This document shows positions 41,987 through 51,720 of a stretch of DNA of 64,000 nucleotides, piece after piece. Where the stretch lies: positions 248,001 to 312,000 of the forward strand of contig CAWEXG010000012.1 in NCBI GenBank assembly GCA_963812965.1. Direction: 5' to 3'. Below the pieces are notes generated by a model. The model worked only from the letters and a program-made list of their open reading frames with translations, made no database searches and had not been told where the DNA came from. The position numbers and the translations under genes are program-made. Source of the stretch: DASXMT01 sp963812965 (GTDB lineage Bacteria > Actinomycetota > Acidimicrobiia > Acidimicrobiales > RAAP-2). Within the stretch, counting starts at the first letter, position 1; the number at the start of each line of letters is the position of its first letter.

Positions 41987-43558
41987 GTGACAGCCGGATC
42001 TTCGCTACGGTGCAGCCTGGTGGTGCCAGCAAGGGTTCACAGTCGTCGGGTTGCTCGTGTCATCGGTGTTGTCGTCGGTACTCTCAGCCTCGTCGTGGCA
42101 GCGGCGATGCTCGGGGCCTGCACGTCATCGACGGCCGCTCAGGACAGCAGCACCAGTACCGCTCCCCCGCTCCCTCCCGCGCCTGCACCGAGTCCGGTTG
42201 TCTGGACAGCCTGTCCGAGCCAGAACAACCTGCAGTGTGGGTCGGTCTCCGTGCCCGTCAACTACCGCCATCCTGACGGCCCGAGCATCCAGATAGCGCT
42301 CACCCGCGAACCGGCGATGGACCCTGCCAAACGCATCGGGACACTGCTGTTCAACCCCGGCGGTCCCGGCGAGAGCGGAAACCAGATCTTGCCGGTGATA
42401 CTGAATCTGTTACCCACCGAGATCACCCAGCGGTTCGACGTGGTCAGTTTCGACCCACGCGGCACCGGAGCCAGCAATCCCCTCGACTGTGGAACGAACG
42501 CGTCCGCCATCAGTAGCTTGCTGCCGGTGCCAACGGCACCGAACCAGCCCCTGCCAGGCGCTGCAGCATTCACCGCCATGGCCCAGGCCTGCGAGCAGCA
42601 GTACCCGTCGTTCCTGTCCGAGGTGAACTCCACCAACACCGCCCGTGACATGGACCGGATACGCATCGCCCTCGGCCAGCAGCAGATCAGCTACTACGGC
42701 CTCTCCTACGGGACCGAGCTGGGCACGGTCTACGCCTCACTGTTCCCTCATCGGCTCCGAGCCATGGTTCTCGACGGTGCTGTCGACGTCAACGCATCGC
42801 TGGCCACACAGGCCGCCGACGAGGCTCCTGCGATCGACCGGTCGCTCCAGCACTTCTTCACCACGTGTGCGGCCGACCCGAGCTGCCCGCTGCAACCGGA
42901 CCCACAGGCCAAGTTCGAAGCGCTCACCGCCAGCCTCACCGCCCACCCCTTGCCGGCTCCAGGTAACGGCGACAACTATCCGGTGACGGTCGGCGACCTT
43001 GATACGGCCACACTGCTCTACCTCAGCGCACCCAAGCTCACGGAGTTGTATCCCCTGGCGCTTGCCGATGCCATCCAGGGCAACGGCGCACCGTTACGAG
43101 AGTTGGCGTTGGAGCTCGACCAAGACCTTGACGGGGTGTCGTTGATCGATGCCCAGTGGGCCATCACCTGTAACGATGCCGCCAGTCATCCGGACGCCTT
43201 GGCCGCCGGTGCTCAAGCCAGGTCGCTGCAGGCTCGGTACCCACTGCTCGGTGGCTACGCCGTCACCTACAACCTGGGCGGGTGCGTGGCGTGGCCACGG
43301 GCCCTCCAGCCGGTTGTCGATCTGCACCCCACAGGAACACCGCCGATACTGGTGATCGGCAATACAGGTGACCCCAACACGCCGCTCGTCGGCTCGTTGC
43401 GCCTAGCCGCCGACATCCCGTCAGCGGTGCAGGTGACCTGGGACGGTTGGGGTCATACGTGGTTGCTCAACGGCTCACAGGACGACTGTATGCAGACAAT
43501 CGTCAATCGCTACCTGTTGGACGGCCACCTTCCACCACGTGGCACCACGTGCAGGTAG
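41987..43558 (+). CDS. Secreted lipoprotein alpha/beta-hydrolase, TAP-like (tripeptidyl aminopeptidase family)
   Basis: Signal sequence RVIGVVVGTLSLVVAAAMLG with lipobox LGAC, then a Thr/Pro-rich linker, so a membrane-anchored extracellular enzyme. Catalytic core: GTLLFNPGGPGESG (oxyanion region), FDVVSFDPRGTGAS, the nucleophile elbow YYGLSYGTELG, Asp in VIGNTGDPNTPL and His in DGWGHTWLL. C-terminal TAP-like domain present. Start is uncertain: GTG 41987, GTG 41969 or ATG 41945 (inside the preceding gene). Confidence 0.88.
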   Translation: MTAGSSLRCSLVVPARVHSRRVARVIGVVVGTLSLVVAAAMLGACTSSTAAQDSSTSTAPPLPPAPAPSPVVWTACPSQNNLQCGSVSVPVNYRHPDGPSIQIALTREPAMDPAKRIGTLLFNPGGPGESGNQILPVILNLLPTEITQRFDVVSFDPRGTGASNPLDCGTNASAISSLLPVPTAPNQPLPGAAAFTAMAQACEQQYPSFLSEVNSTNTARDMDRIRIALGQQQISYYGLSYGTELGTVYASLFPHRLRAMVLDGAVDVNASLATQAADEAPAIDRSLQHFFTTCAADPSCPLQPDPQAKFEALTASLTAHPLPAPGNGDNYPVTVGDLDTATLLYLSAPKLTELYPLALADAIQGNGAPLRELALELDQDLDGVSLIDAQWAITCNDAASHPDALAAGAQARSLQARYPLLGGYAVTYNLGGCVAWPRALQPVVDLHPTGTPPILVIGNTGDPNTPLVGSLRLAADIPSAVQVTWDGWGHTWLLNGSQDDCMQTIVNRYLLDGHLPPRGTTCR

Positions 43559-43841
43559 GCCATGCAGTGATGGGCCTCTATCGGGACCGGGCCTGCGAGC
43601 TAGGAGTTGCAGCCGGGAGTCTGCAGCATGGGGCGTGCATATCGGCGGTGCCTACGGGCAACGAGCACCCGACGGTGTGGGGGCTTCCAGGTGTACGGTC
43701 CAATGAACAGGGGTATCAGGGCAGGGGTATCAGGGCAGATACAGATACAGATAGAGGTACATCCAAGTCCGAGTAAGGACTGACGAACCAGCTCGTGGCG
43801 AGTAACAGCGCCCGAGCTGTTGGGGGAGGTCGAGGTTGTCG
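43559..43841. other. Intergenic region with short repeats
   Basis: No gene is supported. GGGTATCAGGGCAG occurs twice in tandem (43711-43738), followed by three copies of a CAGATA-type hexamer and a further GATA-rich stretch. It probably carries the promoter of the LapA-domain gene. Confidence 0.4.
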
Positions 43842-44240
43842 ATGGAGTCCGAACAGTCCTCATCACCACAGGACACCGGCGGTACCGAACCCGATGCCAC
43901 GGCGCCACCCGGAGCTGCCGCTGAGTCCGTCGAACTGTCGACCGAAGACGCAGATGCTGCACCGATCCCCACCACCGTGCCGACCACCCGAGCCGGTCGG
44001 CTATGGGTGGCGTTGATCCTCGGGGTACTCCTCTTGATCGTCATCCTGGTGTTCATCTTCCAGAACCTTCAGGATGTGAAGGTCAGCTTCTTCGCCGCGT
44101 CGGGATCGTTGCCGCTGGCCCTTGCTCTTCTCTTCGCCGCCGTTCTGGGTGCGCTCATCGTGCTCACTCTCGGCTCAGTGCGGATCGTCCAACTCCGTCG
44201 TGCCGTGAAACGGCGGTCCCGGGCCGCCAACAAGGGTTGA
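43842..44240 (+). CDS. LapA-domain (DUF1049) small membrane protein
   Basis: 132 residues. An acidic Ser/Thr/Pro-rich N-terminus (about 45 residues), then two membrane segments (LWVALILGVLLLIVILVFIF and LALALLFAAVLGALIVLTLG) joined by QNLQDVKVSFFAASGSLP, then a basic C-terminus. The QN...V.V.F pattern between two spans defines the family, named for lipopolysaccharide assembly in E. coli; its role in a Gram-positive cell is not known. GGAGG lies upstream of the ATG. Confidence 0.85.
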   Translation: MESEQSSSPQDTGGTEPDATAPPGAAAESVELSTEDADAAPIPTTVPTTRAGRLWVALILGVLLLIVILVFIFQNLQDVKVSFFAASGSLPLALALLFAAVLGALIVLTLGSVRIVQLRRAVKRRSRAANKG

Positions 44241-44261
44241 CGTTCCTGGTTCCAGGGAGTG

Positions 44262-44702
44262 TCAGCCTGGGTCGGTCGACTCGGAGGATTCGTGGTCGGT
44301 GCTTCCCGGTTGGTCGTCAGGATCGTCCGAGGACGTCGTCTCCTGGCCGAGGGGACGTTCAGGGGGAGGGTCGATACCGGGGGTCTCGTTGGTCATGACG
44401 TGCTCGGTCCACTCACTCCCTGACCAGTAGCGCTGCTCGAACTTCCCCGAGGGGTCCGCCATCCACCCGGCCGGGATACCGGTATAGGTCGAAAGTGTGC
44501 GAGGCGGGGGTGACGAGGGAGAGCGTGGCGAGGTGGGCGGACTGGAGAACACGCTCGACATGGGCGTCGTGCGCTGTCTACCCCGATACCCCGACTGCCG
44601 CCGGCGGCGGGAGGAGGCCATTCTGAGCACGAACATCACCACGATGAACACGACGAAGACCCACGAACCACGACCGCCGATCCCCTGTCCGTAGAATCCC
44701 AT
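44262..44702 (-). CDS. DUF2510-domain single-span membrane protein
   Basis: 146 residues from the ATG at 44702: a Gly-rich start, one membrane segment (WVFVVFIVVMFVLRMA), a basic RRRRQSGYRGRQR stretch, a Ser/Pro-rich linker and one DUF2510 motif, GIPAGWMADPSGKFEQRYWS with GSEWTEHV. DUF2510 is a short actinobacterial Trp-rich motif found in cell-envelope proteins, function unknown. The tail is Ser/Asp/Glu-rich. Converges with the LapA gene. Confidence 0.82.
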   Translation of the reverse strand: MGFYGQGIGGRGSWVFVVFIVVMFVLRMASSRRRRQSGYRGRQRTTPMSSVFSSPPTSPRSPSSPPPRTLSTYTGIPAGWMADPSGKFEQRYWSGSEWTEHVMTNETPGIDPPPERPLGQETTSSDDPDDQPGSTDHESSESTDPG

Positions 44703-44845
44703 ACCCACAGAGTACGGCCCATCGGCCAGTGGCGAACATCGCCGGGGCTCGGCGTGCTTTCCATCCGCCGAGTCCCTCAGTAGCGATTGGATAGCAGAAG
44801 GAGCAACTGGGTAGCAGAAGACCATGGGACGTTACTGTGGTGGAT

Positions 44846-45394
44846 ATGTCCGAGACATCCGAACGCTACCGAACGATCGCCGATGGTTTCACCGCCCGTG
44901 TTGAGGGTGTCCGGGACGACCAATGGTCAGCTCCAACACCGTGTACAGAGTGGAGTGCCCTCGATCTCGTTGCTCACGTGATCGGGGTTCACCAGCGGGT
45001 TATCGCAACACTGGACGAGACAGACCTTGCCGACGTCGACCTGGAGGGTGACCTTCTGAAACAGTGGTTGGCCGCAACCGGTGCGGTCACCGAGGCTGTC
45101 AGCGATGAGGCACGAGCGTCCAAGACCATCGGTGGGATGTTCGGCGAGCAGCCATTCGAGTCACTCGTCGGTCGTCTGCTCTGCGCCGACACACTCATGC
45201 ACACGTGGGATCTTGCCCGCGCCACCGGTCAGGATGAGGAGCTCGACCCGGATGCCGTGTCCAAGTCGATGGAGTTTCTCGGTCCCATCGATGAGGCGAT
45301 CCGCCGCCCTGGTGGGTTTGGAGCGAAGATCACGCCGGCGGCGGATGCGGACGCTCAGACAGAGCTGCTCAACTTCTGCGGCCGCGCCGCCTGA
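44846..45394 (+). CDS. TIGR03086-family DinB-fold protein (mycothiol-dependent maleylpyruvate isomerase N-terminal type)
   Basis: 182 residues. TPCTEWSALDLVAHVIGVHQ carries the first metal-binding His, and LMHTWDLARATGQD the C-terminal one; this HxxxH...H pattern binds zinc in mycothiol-dependent enzymes. ATG at 44846 is preferred over the GTG pair at 44837 and 44840. It fits the mycothiol background suggested by mshC. The substrate is unknown. Confidence 0.85.
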   Translation: MSETSERYRTIADGFTARVEGVRDDQWSAPTPCTEWSALDLVAHVIGVHQRVIATLDETDLADVDLEGDLLKQWLAATGAVTEAVSDEARASKTIGGMFGEQPFESLVGRLLCADTLMHTWDLARATGQDEELDPDAVSKSMEFLGPIDEAIRRPGGFGAKITPAADADAQTELLNFCGRAA

Positions 45395-45463
45395 CGCCAG
45401 CGGTACTGCTCTCACGCCGGCATCGAACACTGCACCGGAGCCGGATACCTTTGATCATCGAGC

Positions 45464-46657
45464 TTACGGTCGTGCCTCCGGGTCGACGAGCACGCAGTGG
45501 GTGCCGCGGTAGATCGTCGGCATGCACTTGTTGCAGTGCACGCAGAGCGAGGTGCTGTCATCGCCGGCTTGCCACCGCTTGACCAGATCGGGTTCTCGAA
45601 GCAGCGCACGGCCCATGGCAACAAACTCGAACCCTTCCGCCATGGCTTGCTGCACCGTGCTCAATTCGTTGACGCCTCCCAGGAGAATGAGTGGCAGATC
45701 CAGTGCGTCACGGAATTGGCGAGCGTACGGCAGGAAGTAGGCCTCTTCGAACGGATAGCTGTGCAGAAACTTGCCACCGAACAGCTTGAACCCCTTACGG
45801 ATCGGCTTGGGCATGAACTGAGCCATCTCTGCGATCGGTGGATCGCCCCGGAACATGTACATGGGGTTCGCGAACGAGCTACCACCGGTCAGCTCCAGAG
45901 CGTCGACCGTACCGTCGTCGGCCAGCCACCGGGCGACCTCCACGCTCTCGTCGAGCCAGAAGCCACCGGACACACCATCAGCCATGTTGAACTTGGCGGT
46001 GACGGCAATGCGGTCACCAACAGCATCTCGGACAGCACGCATGACCTGACGGGGAAAGCGTGCCCGGTTCTGAAGTGAGCCGCCCCATTGGTCGGTACGG
46101 GAATTCAACTTAGGGGACAGGAACGAGCTGAGCAGGTAACCGTGACCGAGATGCACCTCGACGGCGTCGAAACCGGCATCAGCCACCAAGGTGGCTCCGT
46201 TCGCAAAGGCAGTGGTGATCCGATCGATGTCCGACGTCGAAGCAGCGGCAGAACGGCGCATCCCGAGAGGGTTCAGTATCCGTGTGGGACCAAGGCTTGG
46301 GTGCTTCGTGGCGACAGGGTTGGCCACCGGTCCTGCATGACCAATCTGGGCCGATACAGAAGCCCCCTCAGCGTGGACCGCTTCGGCAAGTCGGGCCATA
46401 CCCGCAACCGCCTCCGGTCTGAGCAACAACGTGCGTCCGTCCGTGCTCCCCTCCGGCGAGACAGCACAGTAGGCAACCGTCGTCATGCCCACCCCTCCGG
46501 CAGCCATTCGACGATGGAATTCGATGAGACGATCGCTCACCACGTTCTCCCGCAGCGGTCCCTCGAACGTCGCCGCCTTCACCAGCCGGTTCCGTAGCGT
46601 CAGCGGGCCCAGGCGGGCAGGGGCAAACGGGTCCGGTGGAGTGGAGCGTGAAGCCAT
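45464..46657 (-). CDS. NADH:flavin oxidoreductase (old yellow enzyme family)
   Basis: FMN-dependent ene-reductase-type TIM barrel, 397 residues. LGPLTLRNRLVKAATFEG, SAQIGHAGPVANP, VEVHLGHGYLLSSFLSPKLN, RTDQWGGSLQNRARF, ILLGGVNELS and FVAMGRALLREPDLVKRW are family motifs. C-terminal CVHCNKCMPTIYRGTHC has clustered Cys residues like those that hold a 4Fe-4S centre in the 2,4-dienoyl-CoA reductase branch, but the usual further domains are absent. Divergent from the carbonic anhydrase gene. Confidence 0.9.
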   Translation of the reverse strand: MASRSTPPDPFAPARLGPLTLRNRLVKAATFEGPLRENVVSDRLIEFHRRMAAGGVGMTTVAYCAVSPEGSTDGRTLLLRPEAVAGMARLAEAVHAEGASVSAQIGHAGPVANPVATKHPSLGPTRILNPLGMRRSAAASTSDIDRITTAFANGATLVADAGFDAVEVHLGHGYLLSSFLSPKLNSRTDQWGGSLQNRARFPRQVMRAVRDAVGDRIAVTAKFNMADGVSGGFWLDESVEVARWLADDGTVDALELTGGSSFANPMYMFRGDPPIAEMAQFMPKPIRKGFKLFGGKFLHSYPFEEAYFLPYARQFRDALDLPLILLGGVNELSTVQQAMAEGFEFVAMGRALLREPDLVKRWQAGDDSTSLCVHCNKCMPTIYRGTHCVLVDPEARP

Positions 46658-46756
46658 GTGGCAATGCTGTCATAGACACGGCATTCGGGCAGGCGGTCTG
46701 CGTCGTACCTTCACGGGTGACGGCGTACGACGTACCTGCACCACGATCTCGTTCAC

Positions 46757-46780
46757 GACGAACATCGCGAAGCGTTCGTC
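46757..46780. promoter_or_regulatory. 24-bp dyad between the flavin oxidoreductase and carbonic anhydrase genes
   Basis: GACGAAC (46757-46763) and GTTCGTC (46774-46780) form a perfect 7-bp inverted repeat with a 10-base spacer, and GTTC-N5-GAAC (46751-46763) overlaps it. It lies about 100 bases from both divergent starts, so it is a candidate operator. No regulator gene is adjacent. Confidence 0.45.
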
Positions 46781-46892
46781 CGGGACCACCGAGCGCGTAC
46801 AGTGGCATTAACTGCTCCGTAACCTCGGAACTATCAAGGGTCCGTTGGTGGCCCCACACGGTACCGAACCCATCGCCCATGAAGAGGGTCCC

Positions 46893-47381
46893 ATGACACA
46901 GATCGCTCAGCTCCTCTCCGCCAACGAGGGATACGCCGCCGCTCGGGCAAATATCGCCGATCCTCACCCGAGCCGGCACCTTGCCGTCGTCACCTGCATG
47001 GACGCGCGCATCGACGTGCTAGCCGCCCTTGGCTTATATCTCGGTGAAACACACGTTATCCGCAATGCAGGCGGCAGGGTGACCGATGATGTGCTGCGGA
47101 GCCTGGCGGTGTCGAGCCACGTGCTCGGTGTCGACACCGTGGTCGTGATGCAGCACACCACCTGTGGCCTCGTTGGCGTAACGGACGAGGAGCTGCAGAA
47201 GCTCACCGGCGCCGATCTCGAGTTCTTCTCCATCGACCACCACGCCGCTACTCTCCGGAAGGACATCGAGCTGCTCACCACCAAGCCCTATCTCGGACTA
47301 CTGCAGGTCGTCGTCGGCTTCATCTACGACATTGAAAGCGGCGAAGTCAGCGAGGTCGCGCGCTGGGAACGGGGAGCGTAG
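46893..47381 (+). CDS. Beta-class carbonic anhydrase
   Basis: Zinc enzyme that interconverts CO2 and bicarbonate. 162 residues. Zinc ligands and Asp-Arg dyad in VVTCMDARIDVLAALGL, His and Cys in VVVMQHTTCGLVG, plus HVIRNAGGRVTDDVLRSLAV. This is the compact beta type often seen in actinobacteria. ATG at 46893 is the family-like start. Confidence 0.93.
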   Translation: MTQIAQLLSANEGYAAARANIADPHPSRHLAVVTCMDARIDVLAALGLYLGETHVIRNAGGRVTDDVLRSLAVSSHVLGVDTVVVMQHTTCGLVGVTDEELQKLTGADLEFFSIDHHAATLRKDIELLTTKPYLGLLQVVVGFIYDIESGEVSEVARWERGA

Positions 47382-47396
47382 CTTCTCGAGCAGACC

Positions 47397-47864
47397 TCAG
47401 GCCGAGTTGGAGTTGGACACCTTGCTCAAGATGCTCTCGATCGCAGCATCCTGAGCTTCCAGGTGCTTCTGGATCTGCAACGCCTCGTGCAGTACCGCGT
47501 CCGCGTCTTTGTACGTTGCTTCGGACCGTACGTCGGCAGCCGAGCTCTGGATGTTCTGGCCCACGATGATGACCGAGAGCAGCACCAGCTGTAAGAACTC
47601 GGACGAGACCCACAGAACGATCGTGCTGAACCTGCTGGGGAGAACGCTCAGCCCCAGCACTGCCGGCAGCCCGATCAGGGCAATCAACCCGAAGATATAC
47701 GCGCACCACATCGTCCCGACTCCGTTGGTGATCTTGATCGCCAATGCCGAGTTGAACCGGGCAGCTGGAGTCTTCGTCGGCAGCTGCTCTTTGGTCTTGG
47801 CCGGGGGGTGCGCCTTGCGCTCCTCGATCCAAGGATGCCGTACTTGCGTGAAGAGGTTTGACAT
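47397..47864 (-). CDS. Small two-span membrane protein, DUF1003-like
   Basis: 155 residues from the ATG at 47864. Two hydrophobic segments (GTMWCAYIFGLIALIGLPAV and EFLQLVLLSVIIVGQNIQ) and a C-terminal helical stretch (DADAVLHEALQIQKHLEAQD) likely to form a coiled coil. The arrangement resembles DUF1003 proteins, but I do not have a firm match. Convergent with the carbonic anhydrase gene. Confidence 0.6.
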   Translation of the reverse strand: MSNLFTQVRHPWIEERKAHPPAKTKEQLPTKTPAARFNSALAIKITNGVGTMWCAYIFGLIALIGLPAVLGLSVLPSRFSTIVLWVSSEFLQLVLLSVIIVGQNIQSSAADVRSEATYKDADAVLHEALQIQKHLEAQDAAIESILSKVSNSNSA

Positions 47865-48013
47865 GGACCCATTCTCGACCCGAGGGCGAGCGAAGTGAGG
47901 GATGCCGAACCGACACCTCAGAACACCGCCAACGCTGCGACGCGTCACCCAGGGGCAGTGGTCCCAGGCTGCTCATCCACTCGACCCCTCAGCCTCTAAA
48001 GTGACGTCTCGAT

Positions 48014-50113
48014 ATGGATCCGAGGGATGGTGGGGGCACGGTGGCGGTCCCTGACAGCACGCAAGCCACCGGACCACGGGCACTCGGTGGCAAGAGGGTC
48101 GCTTCGTTGGACGGACTGCGCGGCGCGGCGCTCCTGGTCATCATGGGAGACCATTTCGGCGTCGGCTGGCTACAGGGAGGGCTCTTCTCCCTCGACATCT
48201 TCTACGTGCTGTCTGGCTTCCTGATCACCGGGCTGCTGCTGTCCGGGTTTCGTCGAAACGGCCGCGTGAAGTTGGTGGGGTTCTGGGCGGGCCGCGCCAG
48301 GCGGCTCCTACCTGCCCTGGTCATCATGTTGATCGTGGTCTCGCTGTGGGTCCGGTTCTTCGTCCCGACAGGGACTTACCCCGACTTCCGTCTGAGTGCC
48401 CTCTCGGCGCTCTTCTACTTCTCGAACTGGTGGCAGATCGCCAACAGCACCAACTACTTCGTGGTCACCGGCGCGGTCTCACCCCTGACGCACACCTGGT
48501 CGCTGGCGGTCGAAGAGCAGTTCTACCTGATGTGGCCTTTGGTGGTGTTGGTCGTGATGAAGCTCGGTCGCACCTTCGCTCGAGGTGTTCGGGTCCTGCT
48601 GGTGATATCGGTGGTGGGGGCGGTGGCATCGGCGGCAGAGATGGCGCTGCTCTACAGCCCTACTGCCAACACCACCCGCCTCTATTTCGGAACCGACACC
48701 CACGTCCAATCGATCTTCGTCGGCACGGCCATGGCGTGCATTTTTGCCACCATCCAGCTCCGCCGGGGCACGACTGGGATCGCCCCCCTGGCGACCTCTG
48801 CGGCCGCCCGGTACGTGCTGGTGGGGCTCGGCATCATCGGTTTCGCCGTCATCATCACCATGACCGGTACGCTCACCGGGTTGTCCGCCGTCGACTACCG
48901 GGGCGGTTTCCTCATCGCGTCGCTGTCGGCGGCAGCAATCATCCTGGGCGCCATCTGTGTCCCTGACAGCCCGATCGACCGGGTGCTATCGCTACGCCCG
49001 TTCGTGTGGTTGGGCACCATCTCGTACGGGGCCTACCTCTGGCACTTCCCCATCTATGTGTTCCTCACCCCAACGCGTGTCGGTGCCTCCGGACTACTCT
49101 TGCTGGTGCTCCGGTTCGCCTGCACCATCGTCGTGGCAGCCACGAGCTTCTACCTCGTGGAACGTCCCATCATGCACCGAACCTTCTGGCGCTCCCTGAA
49201 AGCAGTCGTGCCGGCTGGCGCAATGATGGTGGCGACCATCGGCGTCATCCTGGTGGCCACCGAAGCGTCGACCGCCGCTGCCCCCGCCGTGGCACGGTTC
49301 GGTGACAGCGATCAGACCCATACGTCGGCACACGTCACCAATCCGCCCGAGGTGGTAGTCCTGGGCGACAGCACCGCGTTGACCCTTGGCTTCGCACTGA
49401 CCGCCACTGCTCCTACCGACACCAAGATCGTCAACGGGGGCCTCTTCGGATGCGGCTTGGCCATGGCCACCTACTCGTCGGACGACCCACCCACTGCCAA
49501 CCTGCCGATGTTCCCGGCGTGCAACCCGTCAACTCCCATCAGCCAACAGTGGCCAGCCCAGGACGCGATGAACGTGGCCAACACCGGCCCCGGCGACGTC
49601 GTGCTGTTCGTGGCGGGAGACTGGGAGACCCACGACCTGCTGGTCAACGGAGAGTGGACCAATATCCTGGCGACGTCCTTCCAACGGTACGAGCTGTCCC
49701 AGTTGCACAAATTGGTCAGCATCACCACAGCCCACGGTGCGCACCTCGACCTCTTCACCATGCCGGCCGAGGACGGTGCACTCCAGACCGGCGTGAAGTC
49801 GATCGACTCCGACTCGCCGAAGCGGCGTGCCATCTACAACAACTTGCTAAGCAAGGTGGCCGCCGAGTTTCCCGGCAAGGTGAGCATCGTCGACTACGGC
49901 CACATCCTCTCCCCCAAAGGAGTCTTCACCGAGTACCTCAACGGCGTGCAGATCAGAACGATCGACGGCGTGCACACGCCTGCCTACGCTCCCGGCAACG
50001 TCTACGCGGGGAACTCCACCCAAGCGGTGGCCCAGGCGTTCTACAACTGGGTCTCGCCGAGGCTCTGGCCGCTCATCGTCGACTCGTCGACACCACCGAG
50101 CACGGCCAAATAG
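48014..50113 (+). CDS. Acyltransferase-3 / SGNH-type envelope O-acyltransferase (OatA-like)
   Basis: Two-part protein: ten or so membrane segments of the acyltransferase-3 family (residues 30-400) followed by an extracytoplasmic SGNH hydrolase-like part (440-690). Motifs: ASLDGLRGAALLVIMGDHFG with the conserved His, LFSLDIFYVLSGFLITGLLL, WAGRARRLLPAL, THTWSLAVEEQFYLMWPL, ISYGAYLWHFPIYV, then VVVLGDSTALTLGFAL (block I Ser). DGVHTPAY near the end may supply the His. Such enzymes acetylate peptidoglycan or other envelope glycans; the target is unknown. Confidence 0.9.
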   Translation: MDPRDGGGTVAVPDSTQATGPRALGGKRVASLDGLRGAALLVIMGDHFGVGWLQGGLFSLDIFYVLSGFLITGLLLSGFRRNGRVKLVGFWAGRARRLLPALVIMLIVVSLWVRFFVPTGTYPDFRLSALSALFYFSNWWQIANSTNYFVVTGAVSPLTHTWSLAVEEQFYLMWPLVVLVVMKLGRTFARGVRVLLVISVVGAVASAAEMALLYSPTANTTRLYFGTDTHVQSIFVGTAMACIFATIQLRRGTTGIAPLATSAAARYVLVGLGIIGFAVIITMTGTLTGLSAVDYRGGFLIASLSAAAIILGAICVPDSPIDRVLSLRPFVWLGTISYGAYLWHFPIYVFLTPTRVGASGLLLLVLRFACTIVVAATSFYLVERPIMHRTFWRSLKAVVPAGAMMVATIGVILVATEASTAAAPAVARFGDSDQTHTSAHVTNPPEVVVLGDSTALTLGFALTATAPTDTKIVNGGLFGCGLAMATYSSDDPPTANLPMFPACNPSTPISQQWPAQDAMNVANTGPGDVVLFVAGDWETHDLLVNGEWTNILATSFQRYELSQLHKLVSITTAHGAHLDLFTMPAEDGALQTGVKSIDSDSPKRRAIYNNLLSKVAAEFPGKVSIVDYGHILSPKGVFTEYLNGVQIRTIDGVHTPAYAPGNVYAGNSTQAVAQAFYNWVSPRLWPLIVDSSTPPSTAK

Positions 50114-50151
50114 CCGTTCCGGGCTGCCTCCCGGTCAGGGCTGGCTCCCGG

Positions 50152-50983
50152 TCAGTTGTTGAGTATTCCCCCGATGATCGAACCCCCGATCGAGGCCTTG
50201 CCACTGCCCGAGCTCTCGTTCTCGGGCAGGTAAGGCGCGATGGCATGTGCGAGGTTCGAGATCGGCATCGTCTGGAGCCAGACCATCCCCGGTCCCGTCA
50301 GGGAAGCCAGGAAGAGAGAGTCGGCGCCGAAGAGCATGTTCTTCACGCCCTTCACCATCTTGATCTCGAAGCTCATGCTGGCGTCGAAGAGCCCGACGTG
50401 GCCAGGGATTACTCGCAGGTTCTCGCCTGGGGCCAGGTGATACTCGACCAGCTCGCCGGAGAGCGCGATCCACGCCGTGCCCTGACCGGTCACTCGCTGG
50501 AGGATGAAGCCGCTACCCCCGAAGATCCCGGCGCCCAGCTTCTGCTGGAACCCGATGGAGAGGTTCACCCCTGAGGTGGCGGCCAGGAAACCGTGGCGAT
50601 GGACGAGGTACTCCCGGTCCGGCGCAATTGCAACGGGGCGGATCTCACCCGGCAGCTTCGCCGCGAAGGAGATCGTGCCCGGTCCGCCCTCTGCTTGGTA
50701 CTCGGTAAGGAACAGCCCGCCGCCGGCGACGGTTCGTTTCGAGCGCGCCGAACACGCCCTTCGAGCCGGCTCCCGACGTCGAGGTGGACAGTTGGATAGA
50801 CGACGTCATCCACGACAGCTCGCCACCAGGCGAGACGAGGCTCTGGCCTGGGTTGAGGTCGACCTGCAGGACCGGCATCACCGTGCCGAGTACCCGGTGG
50901 GTGACCCCGGCAGCGGCATCGACCGCTTCTGGATCGTCGGGTGAGGGCACGGATCCCGGGGGCGGCGGTGGCAGATCCGACAT
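50152..50983 (-). pseudogene. AIM24/TIGR00266-family protein, broken by one frameshift
   Basis: N-terminal frame from the ATG at 50983 (AAGGAG before it): VMPVLQVDLNPGQSLVSPGG, ELSWMTSSIQLSTSTSG, GVFGAL. The neighbouring frame continues KRTVAGGGLFLTEY, EGGPGTISFAAKLPG, REYLVHRHGFLAATSG, SIGFQQKLGAGIFGGSGFIL and KNMLFGADSLFLASLTGPG, ending at 50152. Removing one base near 50741 gives an intact AIM24 protein of about 276 residues. No other damage is seen, so a sequence error or very recent mutation is likely. Function of the family in bacteria is unclear. Confidence 0.85.
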
Positions 50984-51218
50984 TGTGTGAGCTCCTTGGG
51001 TCGTTGCGAGCCGACCTGGCTGGCTAGTTGGCCCGGACGGTCTTACCTACTGAAGTGATGCCATCTCCGAGCTTGCTGGCCGGCGCGCTGTCGACGCTGA
51101 GCGTAGACGGGCACCCGATCTGGTCGAAAACGAGAGCGCTTCGGTCGTGAAGCTACTTCTCGATTGCACGGTTGTCCACACATCTGGCCTGCTTCACTCG
51201 ACACGATTTGGGGGGCGG

Positions 51219-51524
51219 TTATCCGACGGCGATCTTGCCCTTCAGGAACACGATGAAGGGCGACCGGTAGTGCACCCGAGTGACCTGGCCTGGAGCCACC
51301 TGCACCGTGGCGCCGTTCTCGCCCATGTCCCCGAAGATGTACTTGAACGACACTCGTACGTCGTGCGCTCCAGGAGCGACAGGGAAGAAGTGTTCACCCC
51401 ATGGCATCACGTAGGACATGCCGTCGACTGTCACGGTGGTCTTGAAGAGCAGAAGAAGGAAGGCCAGAGGGAAGACACGGCTCTTGACCGCGATGCCTGT
51501 CTGGTCGGGCGAAGGTGCGGTCAT
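51219..51524 (-). CDS. Small protein with one hydrophobic segment, beta-rich, unknown function
   Basis: 101 residues from the ATG at 51524 (the frame is open further). A Lys-flanked hydrophobic stretch FPLAFLLLLFKTTVTVDG is followed by MPWGEHFFPVAPGAHDVRVS, FKYIFGDMGENGATVQVAPG and QVTRVHYRSPFIVFLKGKIA. The PWG-x2-FF-x2-PG-x-H-x-V-x-V-S pattern looks like a PEGA-like beta sandwich, but I recognise no named family. Lies upstream of the AIM24 gene on the same strand, 235 bases away with nothing in between. Confidence 0.6.
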   Translation of the reverse strand: MTAPSPDQTGIAVKSRVFPLAFLLLLFKTTVTVDGMSYVMPWGEHFFPVAPGAHDVRVSFKYIFGDMGENGATVQVAPGQVTRVHYRSPFIVFLKGKIAVG

Positions 51525-51720
51525 GGGTACTCGCTTTCGCTCTCGCAGTGAGAGTCTTGGAGTTGGAGCCGTCACGCCGAACGATAACAGCGATGCGCCA
51601 GTCACGGTTGGGTACCAGCTGCGTGCGCTCTGTGATGTTTCGCACAGTCGTTCGCCTGCCCCCTTGTCACCGATGCCCATCTCGTCAACAATGTTCCTGC
51701 CGCCACGAGAAAGGGTTTCT

